This document shows positions 1 to 8,764 of a stretch of DNA of 11,933 nucleotides, in pieces. Both the position numbers and the translations under genes were made by a program. The stretch covers positions 52,946-64,878 of the forward strand of contig NW_003109583.1 of NCBI RefSeq assembly GCF_000003605.2, written 5' to 3'. Source of the DNA: Saccoglossus kowalevskii. Taxonomy: Eukaryota; Hemichordata; Enteropneusta; Harrimaniidae. The notes beneath the pieces were generated by a model, which ran no database searches, was not told where the DNA came from, and worked only from the letters and a program-made list of their open reading frames with translations. How positions within the stretch are numbered: the first letter of the stretch is position 1; each line of letters opens with the position of its first letter.

Positions 1-542
1 AGACAGTCATGGCGTTCCATAGTGTTGGTCTTGCAGTGTAATCTGATGGTGTAGTTTGTTAAAAGATTTGTAATGAAATGAAATTTTATTGATCAAAACG
101 AAAGTGACGAATGATCATTAAATTAGTACGCTAACAGAATACGTCCAATAGCCACAATATTTATTCTAACATAAGACTACAATTATAATTATGTGTGACC
201 TTATTATCTACCCATGCAAGATACCTGAGAAAACAATGTGAATGATTTGCGTTTTGATCTCGAAATTCTCAGACGACCCCCCCAATTCAATATGGACCAC
301 GAAGGCAACTTTGCTGCTTTGACGCCATCACACCAATCAATTGTAACCCTGAATTACCAAGACAGATTGACAGACAGATGTACATGCATATAGGCAGATA
401 GGCGACGAACAAATAAGTCCCGTTCGTCATTCATTCATTCATTCATTCATGCATTCATTCATTCATTCATTCATTCATTCGTTCATTCGTTCGTTCGTTC
501 GTTCGTTAGTTCTTTGATAAGTGATTGATGTTCTCGCTACAG
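1..542 (+). other. Presumed intron of the upstream gene
   Basis: I see no convincing coding exon here. The stretch ends with an acceptor (ctcgctacag) that leads into the exon at 543. It holds the TTCA/TTCG microsatellite described separately. The first ~50 bases have a short open frame followed by possible GT donors, so the tail of an earlier exon at the window edge cannot be excluded, but nothing supports one. Confidence 0.45.
422..507. repeat. Composite TTCA / TTCG tetranucleotide microsatellite
   Basis: About 85 bp of tandem 4-base units. The left part is mostly TTCA with one GCAT interruption near 451. From about 481 the unit turns into TTCG, with one TTCA unit mixed in. The two units differ by one base inside a CpG, so one block probably arose from the other by point change followed by expansion. 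It lies in the presumed intron just upstream of the exon at 543. Confidence 0.95.
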
Positions 543-724
543 TGCCACGGTTGCTCAAAGTCATGACGTATACTGGGTTGGAATAAAATCGGCCATAATT
601 AGCGAGAAAGTGGAGACAACCATTACCATGACAACGGAAGAAGTTGCATCTAGCGTTACAGACATTGAAGATATAACGATGTTTCCTGGTGGAACCACCA
701 ACGCTACGACTGAGTACAGTAGAG
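543..724 (+). CDS. Ser/Thr-rich membrane-proximal stalk exon of an upstream surface protein (partial gene)
   Basis: An open 182-nt exon bounded by an acceptor (ctcgctacag) and a donor (AGAG|GTGACT). The incoming intron is phase 2 and the outgoing one phase 1; only this frame is open. The ~60 residues begin with a short segment containing HDVYWVG, which could be the last strand of a fibronectin III or Ig-like domain. They then become rich in Thr, Ser and Glu (VETTITMTTEEVASS), and an N-glycosylation sequon (N-A-T) lies near the end. This looks like a glycosylated extracellular stalk next to a membrane anchor, and the next exon in phase encodes a hydrophobic segment. Earlier exons lie left of the window. 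A Tie-like receptor is a reasonable guess from the neighbouring gene, but this exon has no diagnostic motif. Confidence 0.6.
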
Positions 725-1461
725 GTGACTATTCATTGCTGTCTCAGTAATTACAGATACATTAGCGTATTATTTGTTTGTAAATTACAATATATATATC
801 TTTATATACGTATCTAGCAGTCATAACCAGAATAGGGGCATATGATGTAGTTCATCCCATTGACCAGCAAAATCCGATGGTTAGGTACGTCAGTGTGTCA
901 CCACCTTGTTGGATGTAGTGATTGTAGGTGGTGCAATTTGTTGATCGTTGGATTTGCACGGCAACTACACATATTTTGCCAATACATGTAATATAACAAT
1001 TTTAATGATATCCTGGAGTTAAGAGTCCAAATTGAAGTTAAATTAGTTATGCACCAGCTTAAATTAGACACCTGTGTTAAAACAGTGGTACGTTTTTGAG
1101 ATGTGTTGAGATATTTTTTTAGTTGTCAGTCAAAGATTTACATAATCATAAAAACAATAGTTATACTTTCAACAGAACAAATTTACAAGTTAAAATATGT
1201 AATAATTGTAATCCCAATAATTCATTAGATCAATACATTAGCTTTGATTTGACACATATATTTAGTGTTTCTCAGTTAACATGTAATGTTCTTATTTTAT
1301 TCGTTGCCAACTAATGTGTGGTTGGCATGGAAACTACGAGATAATTCCACTACTGGCAAACTCTATACCCATACTCGTTACCTAAAGGCATAACTAAACT
1401 CGTGTTTTAATTCATGGAGTGATCTTTCTATGAATTGTCACCATAATTGTATTTTCAACAG
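725..1461 (+). other. Intron between the stalk and anchor exons
   Basis: A 737-bp phase 1 intron beginning GTGACT and ending ttttcaacag. A possible 72-nt symmetrical cassette exon (821-892) is discussed under findings; otherwise nothing is recognisable. A short open frame at 1123-1314 is low-complexity and AT-rich, and I take it as chance. Confidence 0.5.
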
Positions 1462-1532
1462 ATTCCGGATGTGAGGTTGGTGCAAGTATATATCTTGTGT
1501 TATCTGTGGTAATAGTGGTCGTCATCGTATGA
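1462..1532 (+). CDS. Terminal exon: hydrophobic membrane anchor ending directly at a stop (tail-less or GPI-anchored)
   Basis: The acceptor ttttcaacag is followed by an exon that reads open only in phase 1, matching the donor at 724. The joined codon gives Asp, then S-G-C-E-V-G-A-S, then about 14 hydrophobic residues (IYLVLSVVIVVVIV), then TGA at 1530-1532. Small residues (S, G, C), a short polar spacer and a hydrophobic tail that ends the protein are the classical layout of a GPI-attachment signal. Without GPI cleavage it would be a type I membrane protein with no cytoplasmic residues. The alternative is that GTATGAGT at 1527 is used as a phase 0 donor leading to cytoplasmic exons. None is visible before the next gene's signal peptide at 6902, and a poly(A) signal follows at 1688, so termination is favoured. 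Confidence 0.62.
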
Positions 1533-1715
1533 GTATACGTGCATAGTGGTATCAGACAAGATGGCTAATTGAAGTAAAACAAATTCTCCTTCACCGTAAT
1601 ATATTTATGGTAAATCTATCGATTTCGGTTTATCTTTCTTACTATATATACTGTTATTGCTACATTTAACAGTATATGGTTATGATTAATAAAGCATATT
1701 AGGACGAGGGCGTGT
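1533..1715 (+). other. Probable 3' UTR of the upstream gene
   Basis: About 180 bp between the TGA at 1530 and the likely cleavage zone just after the AATAAA at 1688. It contains a short stretch (1592-1635) resembling pieces of a protein-kinase catalytic loop, treated under findings. Confidence 0.5.
1688..1693 (+). terminator. Polyadenylation signal AATAAA
   Basis: A canonical AATAAA 156 bp after the stop codon, followed about 13 bp later by a G/GT-rich stretch (gagggcgtgttc) suitable as a downstream element. Further AATAAA hexamers at about 1763 and 1846 could act as alternatives. Confidence 0.6.
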
Positions 1716-3106
1716 TCAATTCCAAATACGTATTACCTTCTTTGACTGAAATGTGACTTTCAATAAAACATTTCCTTGAATATGAGCTTAAAAATTAATG
1801 CTATGATATTACAGACTTTTTCTATTATTGCAGCAATAAACAGTTTTTGCGTAATACATTACACTACATTTCATTACATTACATTACATTACATTACACG
1901 GTGATACTTTAACGCGGTGTACGTAATATGTAAGATTATTAAATTACAGACTTCTTAGAAGCCGATTCAAAGTAAAGTTATCAATTCAAAGTCTGAATTA
2001 AAGTTAGTGTCAAGTTTCATTGAATACATCTGCAAACTCGTTTTACTACCCAGTTTAGAAAATATAAAGCCATGATTGCAATATGATGAGAAAAGAGTAT
2101 GAATAAAAATGACTAATAATGATGAAAATGTACTCGAATAAAAATAACCCAGAAATTGTCATGGTCTTTGGCTTGCGGATGAGTAAATTTACGTAGGCGT
2201 GTCAGTGTAAGAACAGTGAAAATATACTGTGACAAAGGTTAACAAATATATTGAAAACACTGTCCAACAATAAATCCGTACACGTGTCTTTTCAAAGTCA
2301 AGTGTCACGTGCTGTAGCAAGAAGGATACACTGTGATGTCAAGACGAAGATAGATCTTCAAAATATATTTCAAGTACACAAATAAGCTTGATTGTAGTCG
2401 CTTATAAGGAAACATGATTGACGGTTGATCACAGATCAAAACAATATCGACACCGTCCGACACTTATCTTTCACATTCTCATGTACAACGATATTTAATG
2501 TGCTTTATTGCATACATTCTTCTCATCTAGTAGAAAATGTCAGTCAAAGTCCAAGGAAGCAATGAGAACATCCTTTCTTACTTGTATTATGTGATCATTG
2601 TTATTTCTGATTAACAATTACACGCATCCACAATAAAGCGACATTTGCAGGATTAACCGCAATATTATCCACCGCGAACTTACTACTGTACTTCTGCACA
2701 CAATAAACACACAAGCTCGGGAACACAGTGTACTGGTAATTATAAATGCCAGTTGTTCAGCATAAACTTATTTACTTATATTCGCTTCTGTATTTCCACG
2801 TCAAACGCAGCGTTGTGCATTTAAGATCCATTCCGAGTTGTCTTTAGTTATATCATCGGTCTATGGTTATGACGTCAGGGATAATCTAAAAAAAGCGTTA
2901 GCTGAACATTTAAAACGTAAGTTTATCTTGCAGCGCTTGTTAGAATTTTGTTTAAACAGACAATTTGGCATGCGTTGCTACGAAATCCCCAAATTGCTCA
3001 AATGACAGCGGAAATGCTTATGAACTGGGGCTTGTACTCACATCAATCTTGCAGTTCATCCGAATATTGTAAACTTACATAAAATTGTTGTTGACAGTGC
3101 GAAGTC
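1716..3106. other. Intergenic spacer with no recognisable gene
   Basis: AT-rich sequence with no long open frame on either strand. The only structure I can support is the ATTAC microsatellite at 1855-1898. I see no kinase, EGF, Ig or transposase coding sequence. Confidence 0.6.
1855..1898. repeat. ATTAC pentanucleotide microsatellite
   Basis: About eight units of ATTAC/ACATT. The first three are degenerate (acactacatttc) and the rest are perfect. It lies just downstream of the upstream gene's poly(A) signals. Confidence 0.9.
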
Positions 3107-3261
3107 TTAAAGCGGGATGGCGGAAATTGAGTCCCAAGCGATGATGACAACACGCGCTAAAAACGCAAAGGCTCTTAGGTAGACGCTTGTTTGTAAACAA
3201 TGACACGCTATGGCCATCTGACGCATGCGCAGGTGACGACTCCCCCCCCCCACCGCTTCAA
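3107..3261. mobile_element. Small non-autonomous inverted-repeat element, copy 1
   Basis: A 155-bp unit with short imperfect terminal inverted repeats: TTAAAGCGG at the left end and CCGCTTCAA at the right end. An inverted, diverged copy is present at 8765-8890. The strongest shared block is 3201-3239, which matches the reverse complement of 8787-8825 with one clear substitution cluster (GCATGC here, GCGTGC there). A second shared block is ATTGAGTCCCAAGCGA near 3126. This copy has about 20 bp (around 3150-3170) that the other lacks. A C-tract (3242-3251) near the right end corresponds to the G-tract of the other copy. It has no coding capacity, so it looks like a MITE. The exact ends and target-site duplication are uncertain; the flanking TTAA at 3107 is suggestive only. 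Confidence 0.75.
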
Positions 3262-5200
3262 ATATTCATATTAGTGTGGATGTAGTGACTCGTATTTGTT
3301 GATTGAGCTGACTATAACTGATACAGTTTGGTTGCTCGTACGTACAGACCATGTGTTATATTGCTGCGTCACGTTGTTCTATGGCGATGTGTTGATTCAT
3401 GGTGTGCCATGATTCTTCTTCAGAAAATCCTTTGCCCAGGGCATATAGATATGTCAACTTTCAACCAATCCCTGACAAAAAATGACTCAATAGTGTTCAA
3501 TAGTGTTTTACTGTCGAAGTAATACGATAAAATTTACGTATTCGATCCACATCCACGATAACATCCAGCAAATATAGTTATATTACTTTGTCGGAATAAG
3601 ATGCACATTACGCATGTCATTACACCCGCTGAAACCACCATTAATGACTACGCAGTACAGTCCTGTTGCTCCGCCAAGGTGTAAACTGCAGTGTCTTTTT
3701 GAGCCATAATCAAATTCAGAATCTGTTCTATATCTTAGATCATCTTTGTAACTGTAACCTAGACACACAGTAACGATACGATATATCGGGGGCAGTGGGC
3801 TAATTGCGGTCGTGGGGACTCGGGTTCGATACCAAAATACCCAGCTCAGTGTTACATGTAAAGTTAAGATGTTGTATTAACAAGCAAAATCACAATCGTA
3901 ATGATCGCTACGTGGATACGGTAATACAGTTATTTCTCAATAAATTCCCAATAAAAAGTAGATAATACAATAACAAGTATTCAGTAATGTGCTATCAAAT
4001 TGTATTACAAGATACTACTCATTACGTGGTTACTATAATAACCAACACGGAATTTCTAGCACGTAGCTGTGGCTCTTCTTCTGTTGGTCTTTAGTCTTTG
4101 TGATGGTATTTTAGTCATTTCTGATACATTTGGTGTCATTAAATTTGCTATTTTCAGACGTTAGGATTTTTATTGCCACAAAAGAGCTATGGTTCCTTCC
4201 ATACACTCGCGTAACACAAACGTGCAACGGCTAATAAAAGTAAAATTTTAACCTCTAATGGCAACAGAAGACTGCAATCTCTGAGGTCGATCCCATACCA
4301 CAACTTTCAAAAAAGACTTCTGCCAGTCACTAAATTCTACACAAACAAAATTTCGTCTGTCACTAGAGTACCATAACATTCATAACCAATTTAGCCCAGT
4401 CTTTGGAAGGAATTCAGTCGATTTAACACGAGAAACGACCTGCCCACACAGACAGAAATATACACAGTAAACCGCTATGCTGACCGTCACAGGAACGCAG
4501 AGACTTATTCATAAACAAAGTATACTATAGATGGCGCTCTCATTGTTGACCGCCACATAAGCATTGTTATTGTATACAGCCTCATTTCATTACCAAAGAA
4601 ATCGACAATGTGTATTTAGCGAGTCGTCAAAGTTCTCATTTCATAGGTAAGAGACGTTGAAAAACACGTTTACAGATAAATTAACAGATACAAAAAACCA
4701 GGATTCCCAATGTTCACAAAACCTTAAGGACAAACAATGATTAACACGCAATACTACTCGTGCGTTTTGTGTATTGATACTGTCCAGTTATTGTTTGATG
4801 ATTGGGTATCACGTGGACCAGATCAACCAATAAACACACGGCGTTACAGTGCACGTATTATATATTGAAAAGCAATTATGAAAAGCGTTATGTTCATAAA
4901 TACTAGTAAATATTTATGATCTAATAAAATGTCAATTAATTGTCGTAATAATAAGACAGAAGTTTGATTAAAACAAAGAAAAATACTTGCAGAAATTGAA
5001 AGAGATTAACATTTGGAGTGGAGACTTGGATTCCCCTGTCTTCCTGAATAGTCTGCTAATGAACCACTTTTGGATGTCATTTTTGAACAAAACAAAGCGG
5101 AAGTTCAGAATATGACCTTTTAATTGTCAAATTATTAATCAAACTTCACAGAGAGGTGGCATAACAAAATGGCTGCAGGTCACCTGATTGCTGACTAATA
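3262..5200. other. Intergenic spacer, no recognisable gene
   Basis: No exon-like block with credible splice sites on either strand. Minor structure includes a weak tRNA-like fragment near 3791-3833 and a 9-bp perfect hairpin at 4894-4919 (TCATAAATA / TATTTATGA, 8-base loop). A 61-codon minus-strand frame at 3583-3768 has mixed amino-acid composition but no supporting signals. Confidence 0.5.
3791..3833 (+). repeat. Possible tRNA-derived SINE fragment (Pol III box B-like)
   Basis: GGTTCGATACC at 3823-3833 matches the box B consensus GGTTCGANTCC at all but one position. Upstream, GGGCTAATTGCGG around 3798-3810 is a loose box A at a plausible spacing. No tRNA cloverleaf can be folded and there is no 3' tail, so this would be a decayed tRNA-derived SINE head rather than a tRNA gene. 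Chance similarity is possible. Confidence 0.3.
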
Positions 5201-5206
5201 TTAGGC

Positions 5207-5214
5207 TATATAAA
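5207..5214 (+). promoter_or_regulatory. TATA box candidate for the downstream gene
   Basis: A perfect TATATAAA in a GC-flanked context (ttaggc...cataaggc). An initiator-like TCACTTC lies at 5254-5260, slightly farther downstream than is usual for a TATA-driven start. About 120 bp downstream is the first good-context ATG (5335) and then a strong donor at 5391. This makes it a plausible promoter for the + strand gene whose signal peptide lies at 6902. In AT-rich DNA such a motif also occurs by chance. Confidence 0.4.
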
Positions 5215-5334
5215 CATAAGGCAAGCGAAGGTTCCACCCTAAAAAAATTCCAATCACTTCACAATAGCTACAGCCAGTCAGTCCACGACTCGACTCGACC
5301 ATAAATCAAACAACGACACAAACACTCAATATCC

Positions 5335-5390
5335 ATGGAAACGTACACTTCAAAGGACAATGACACAGCGTGTACAATTACAAATCATAC
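5335..5390 (+). CDS. Candidate leader exon with in-frame ATG for the EGF-containing gene
   Basis: ATG in good context (atccATGG), 18 open codons with acidic, Thr-rich composition and an NHT sequence at the end, then a strong donor (CATAC|GTAAGC) in phase 2. If spliced to the acceptor at 6873 (attgtctacag), the frame continues without a stop into the signal-peptide ATG at 6902. Two readings are possible. It may be a noncoding leader exon with a short upstream ORF, or it may give an N-terminal extension of about 30 residues ahead of the hydrophobic segment, which would make that segment less like a cleavable signal peptide. The frame match has a one-in-three chance of being accidental. No transcript evidence is available. 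Confidence 0.3.
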
Positions 5391-6369
5391 GTAAGCGGAC
5401 ACTGGAGTTGAAAAGACCGTCAAGAGAAACTCAGGTAGTGTAGACACCTTTCTGTATGCAGCTCAGTTTAATATTTAGCACTCAGTCAAAAGTGATTTTT
5501 ATTCAGGCATTCTGGCCAGCATAAATAGAAATGAGACTTTGTAATAATCCACATTATATAGTTCTTATCGTATTCTGTAATTCTGCATGTACCTTGTACC
5601 TAATGACCTCGCGAATGCGGAAGTTACCAAGATAGACTTATTATGAAATATACTTGGCTTTACAATAGAAAATCCCGGACTCAGACAGGATGTTGATACA
5701 TTAGTAGAGCACGCAGCAAGATTATTTTTGAACACAAATCAAATATAAATGTTAGAAAAACCATAGCAGGCAGATGAAAGCAACTGATGTGTTATTCAAA
5801 CTTTCTCGACGGAGAGTAAGTAAACTAAACACGCTTTTGAATATTCTCCATTACATTTGAATATATATTTAGACTCGTTGAATATATTCCCTTTTTCCGA
5901 GCGTTTGGGCCCCCATACGCCATCGCCATTTTCAAAGTTAGTACTGGAGTTAGTAACATTAGGTTGTTTTATTCAGTAACTTATTGATTTAATTTAGCTG
6001 AAATTCCATGATTTGTCATTTATTTTGAAGCACAGGTTCAACGCGTTCATGGGCGCTCCCGGAAATACTGACATATTGCAATTTTGTGATAAAGCGTTTT
6101 TTCATAGGTCTTGTAGTGTGGTGGCATATCAAAATCGTATGAAATATATTTGGCAAGGGAGATGGAATTACCAAAAAGTGATAGCTTGCCTTAATACTAT
6201 GTTTTTGGAAATTACTGTGATGTCTTAACATTAAGTAATGTATGCAGGCGAACAAGCGTGTTGTGTACAGGTATTCAATACCATATATCCTGGCACATCG
6301 CAATAAATTTTAGATGGAAGAAGTTACCGGTATTTATTAAACGATACAACCCTCGTTTAATTAAATTGT
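5391..6369. other. Presumed first intron or upstream region, nothing recognisable
   Basis: AT-rich sequence with overlapping short open frames on both strands (6013-6303) that show no domain, no splice-site support and no codon pattern. I regard these as chance. Confidence 0.5.
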
Positions 6370-6534
6370 AAATTAAATTAAATTAAATTAAATTAAATTA
6401 AATTAAATTAAATTAAATTAAATTAAATTAAATTAAATTAAATTAAATTAAATTAAATTAAATTAAATTAAATTAAATTAAATTAAATTAAATTAAATTA
6501 AATTAAATTAAATTAAATTAAATTAAATTAAATT
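6370..6534. repeat. Perfect (AAATT) pentanucleotide array, about 33 units
   Basis: 165 bp of uninterrupted AAATT/AATTA units. Degenerate related sequence (tttaattaaattgt) abuts the left end, probably the seed. Perfect purity over this length implies recent expansion and a high mutation rate. It lies about 340 bp upstream of the acceptor at 6873. Confidence 0.97.
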
Positions 6535-6873
6535 TCTGTACAGGTTTCATATAAATTAAACAATAACTTGGGTCTGGCGAACGCAGAGGTAGATTATTCG
6601 ATACTTGGCAACTTACGTGGGCTCTGAAGGGCACTTGGCTATAAATACACTTTGCATAGGTAACAGCATGGAAGACAGAAGGGTCTTGTTAGGGCATAGC
6701 CCGAAACAACTTCCTGATACCCTACGGCGTTACCGTTATAGTGAACGTGTTGTTGATATTACATTTACTTTGAATTGTGATCTTCAAACGACACATGAAG
6801 ATAGTTTAATGAAGGAAAAGAAAAAGAATGTGGACTTCCCAAGCCGTACACACTGGAACATTATTGTCTACAG

Positions 6874-6962
6874 CAACATTGAATTACATCTTCAGTTAAG
6901 AATGAACACCATGGCACTACTTTATCTCTTACTTCTATCATGGATTAACATGATTCAATCAG
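6874..6962 (+). CDS. Signal-peptide exon of the EGF-containing surface protein
   Basis: The coding part starts at ATG 6902, or at ATG 6911 whose context CACCATGG is an ideal Kozak match. It encodes a typical signal peptide: a short N-terminus, a hydrophobic core (MALLYLLLLSWINMI) and a small-residue end (QS) before the splice. The exon ends TCAG|GTATGA in phase 1, the usual phase after a signal peptide. An acceptor (attattgtctacag) at 6873 would define the left edge, so 6874-6901 is probably 5' UTR or a coding link to the candidate leader exon. The frame is open further upstream to about 6605, but an extended start would bury the signal peptide, so I chose 6902/6911. The product would enter the secretory pathway. 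Confidence 0.7.
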
Positions 6963-7086
6963 GTATGACACTAATTAACGAAACTGGAAACATTGTGATA
7001 CTCTTTTGAAGTTCTGTAATGAACTGGCCCACACATCAACCAGCAAAATAATCGAGCACTCTCTAAATACGTGTGTTTTTATCCAG

Positions 7087-7166
7087 ATGGCGGACCCAGT
7101 CGAATGAATGATGATTTCTTTCCTCTCTGTTATTCCGAACCAACTGATGATGTTTCAAGTTACAAG
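7087..7166 (+). CDS. Ectodomain exon 2 of the EGF-containing surface protein
   Basis: An 80-nt exon between tttttatccag and AAG|GTTAGT, phase 1 in and phase 0 out. The junction with the previous exon gives Asp. It encodes 27 residues that are acidic and Pro/Ser-rich (DGGPSRMNDDFF), with one Cys (PLCYSEP). This would be the mature N-terminus just after signal cleavage. I recognise no domain by itself. The preceding intron is only 124 bp. Support comes from both splice sites being good and the phases fitting on both sides. Confidence 0.6.
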
Positions 7167-7514
7167 GTTAGTGCAGTACTATCTATAATATGGGCGTTAA
7201 GAGTTCATTGTTCACAGAACTATTCGCCCATAATGCAAAATCTACAAATATTGTTTAAATGCTTTCATTTTTTAATTATTATAACTAAATCGTATCACTG
7301 TGAAGATGTCCCATTCTTTCATGACAACAACGAGAGATTTCCGTGCGATATATCGCTCCCAGTATGAGGGTATTATTTTAAATGTGTTCACGGGTTGCTG
7401 TGTTACAATGTTATGAAACCCCAACCAAATTGTAATATTTTCCACTCAAGTTCATTGACATGTAGTTAATGTTGAGGTACATAGACTGATGTGTATGGTA
7501 TGTTTATATTTCAG

Positions 7515-7584
7515 GATGTCGTGGCCGTAACATATAATGTGGGCTATTTAGCACATTTTCTAACATTCATACCAAAAGATAATT
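7515..7584 (+). CDS. Ectodomain exon 3 of the EGF-containing surface protein
   Basis: A 70-nt exon following tttatatttcag and ending AATT|GTAAGT, a near-consensus donor. It enters in phase 0, matching exon 2, and leaves in phase 1. It encodes alternating hydrophobic residues (VVAVTYNVGYLAHFLTF) that read like beta strands, then IPKDN. It has no Cys. An Ig-like or other beta-sandwich fold split over several exons would fit, but is not proven. Confidence 0.58.
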
Positions 7585-8414
7585 GTAAGTACAACAGTGA
7601 TTTAATATTGGATTGATCGGTAATCAAAAGTCCGCGTGATCTCGAATAGAAATTTAAGTATTCGAACAGTTGTCAAGACGACCATTTGAATGCATATCAG
7701 TTCATGTTCAACAAAGGACTATGACGGATAGCTGAAGTCAACTACATTACGTATTCATACTGGATTTTTGATTTTGTCCCTAAAAACGTTTTGATATCAA
7801 CATCGTATCTTTCTTCTTGAGCCTATCCAATATGCTCCTTCAAATGTAGTTTTGTATTAATACAAGGAAACACATGTGTCTATTGTATTGAAAACAGCCA
7901 CAAAAATGTTTAAACTTCCAGTCGTCTGATTGTATACAATATATTCAACTGTATAATGTTTTGAACAACAATTCAATATGAGCTCTAACGCATTATAAAG
8001 CGGTACATACCGACGAAGTGATTCAATACGTGAGTAGCCAATCGGCGTGGGCGTTACATATGCCATTTTCTGCCATTTAATGTATTGTTGTTGTTGAAAT
8101 GGCTATTTTTATTCAGTGAACTCGTGATCCGTTTCTGGTTTATCCACAAACTGCAAATGCCCCACAAGTCTGGCAATTCAGTTGTAATAATGGTATCTAG
8201 AGAAGGTAAACATTGAAATATTTCGTTCACTGTTGTGAAACCGTCCAGAAAGTGAAATTTACACAACAAAGACTAATATCTTTCAGACCTAACACCTGGG
8301 GGCGTCATCAATCAAAGTTAAAATTAACAAGCTTCGATTTATACATCGTGCGATTTATACTGTGTAATTTTTGTTATTTTTTGAGTTTCTTTTCTGAATA
8401 CATTTATCGCATAG
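7585..8414 (+). other. Intron 3 of the EGF-containing gene
   Basis: 830 bp from GTAAGT to tttatcgcatag. Open frames on the minus strand (7857-8269) lack domains or splice support. A second acceptor-like site at 8286 (atatctttcag) would meet a stop after 11 codons in the required phase, so it is not the exon start. Confidence 0.5.
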
Positions 8415-8516
8415 CAGGCAATGAGAGAAATTGTTTACTTGTGATTTCACATGAGAATGTATACTACAATGACACATGGTTGACACCAGACAAATATGTA
8501 CCGGTATATGTAACAA
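8415..8516 (+). CDS. Ectodomain exon 4, with a tandem NAGNAG acceptor
   Basis: A pyrimidine-rich tract (ttttgttattttttgagtttctttt) leads to TAGCAG, giving two acceptors three bases apart (exon starting at 8415 or 8418), both in phase 1 as required by exon 3. It encodes about 33 residues (NERNCLLVISHENV and on), one N-glycosylation sequon (NDT) and a strand-like end (YVPVYVT). The donor ACAA|GTGAAC at 8517 leaves in phase 1, the phase needed by the next exon. Stronger-looking alternatives GTATAT (8504) and GTAACA (8510) are phase 0 and would need another exon that I cannot find. The first acceptor gives Ser-Gly at the junction, the second gives Cys. Confidence 0.5.
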
Positions 8517-8764
8517 GTGAACACTGATATCAACAAACTGTTGTTATGACGCAACCAACAAAGTGTTCATCATAGTGAGCCGAAAGTCAAAAAACCTTGT
8601 GATGCCTATCTTCTCTGCGGGTAAGAGTAAGTCCCAGACACCCATGGTAATTCACTACTCTCTGCGACAGGGACGTTGTGATTTTTCACGTGCAATAATA
8701 ACAGGAACAGCACACGGACAGACAGTGTTATATTCCATCCAACTGAATGCCATATTCCAAGCTC

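Noticed and set aside
421-510. Tandem repeats considered as a CRISPR or minisatellite array
   Set aside because: Units are only 4 bp and contiguous without spacers, so this is a simple microsatellite.
3583-3768. Minus-strand 61-codon frame with mixed composition including Cys and Gly (HLGGATGLYC)
   Set aside because: It has no matching partner exon, no clear acceptor, no poly(A) signal on that strand nearby and no recognised domain.
4894-4919. 9-bp perfect hairpin in the spacer
   Set aside because: Short AT-only palindromes are expected by chance in such sequence, and nothing nearby suggests a terminator or RNA gene.
6605-6901. In-frame open region upstream of the signal-peptide ATG, making a 134-codon frame
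   Set aside because: It would place the hydrophobic signal sequence about 100 residues inside the protein, has no domain, and is interrupted by a good acceptor at 6873. I treat it as leader or intron sequence.
8286-8320. Acceptor-like atatctttcag as an alternative start of exon 4
   Set aside because: In the phase required by exon 3 the frame meets TAA after 11 codons.
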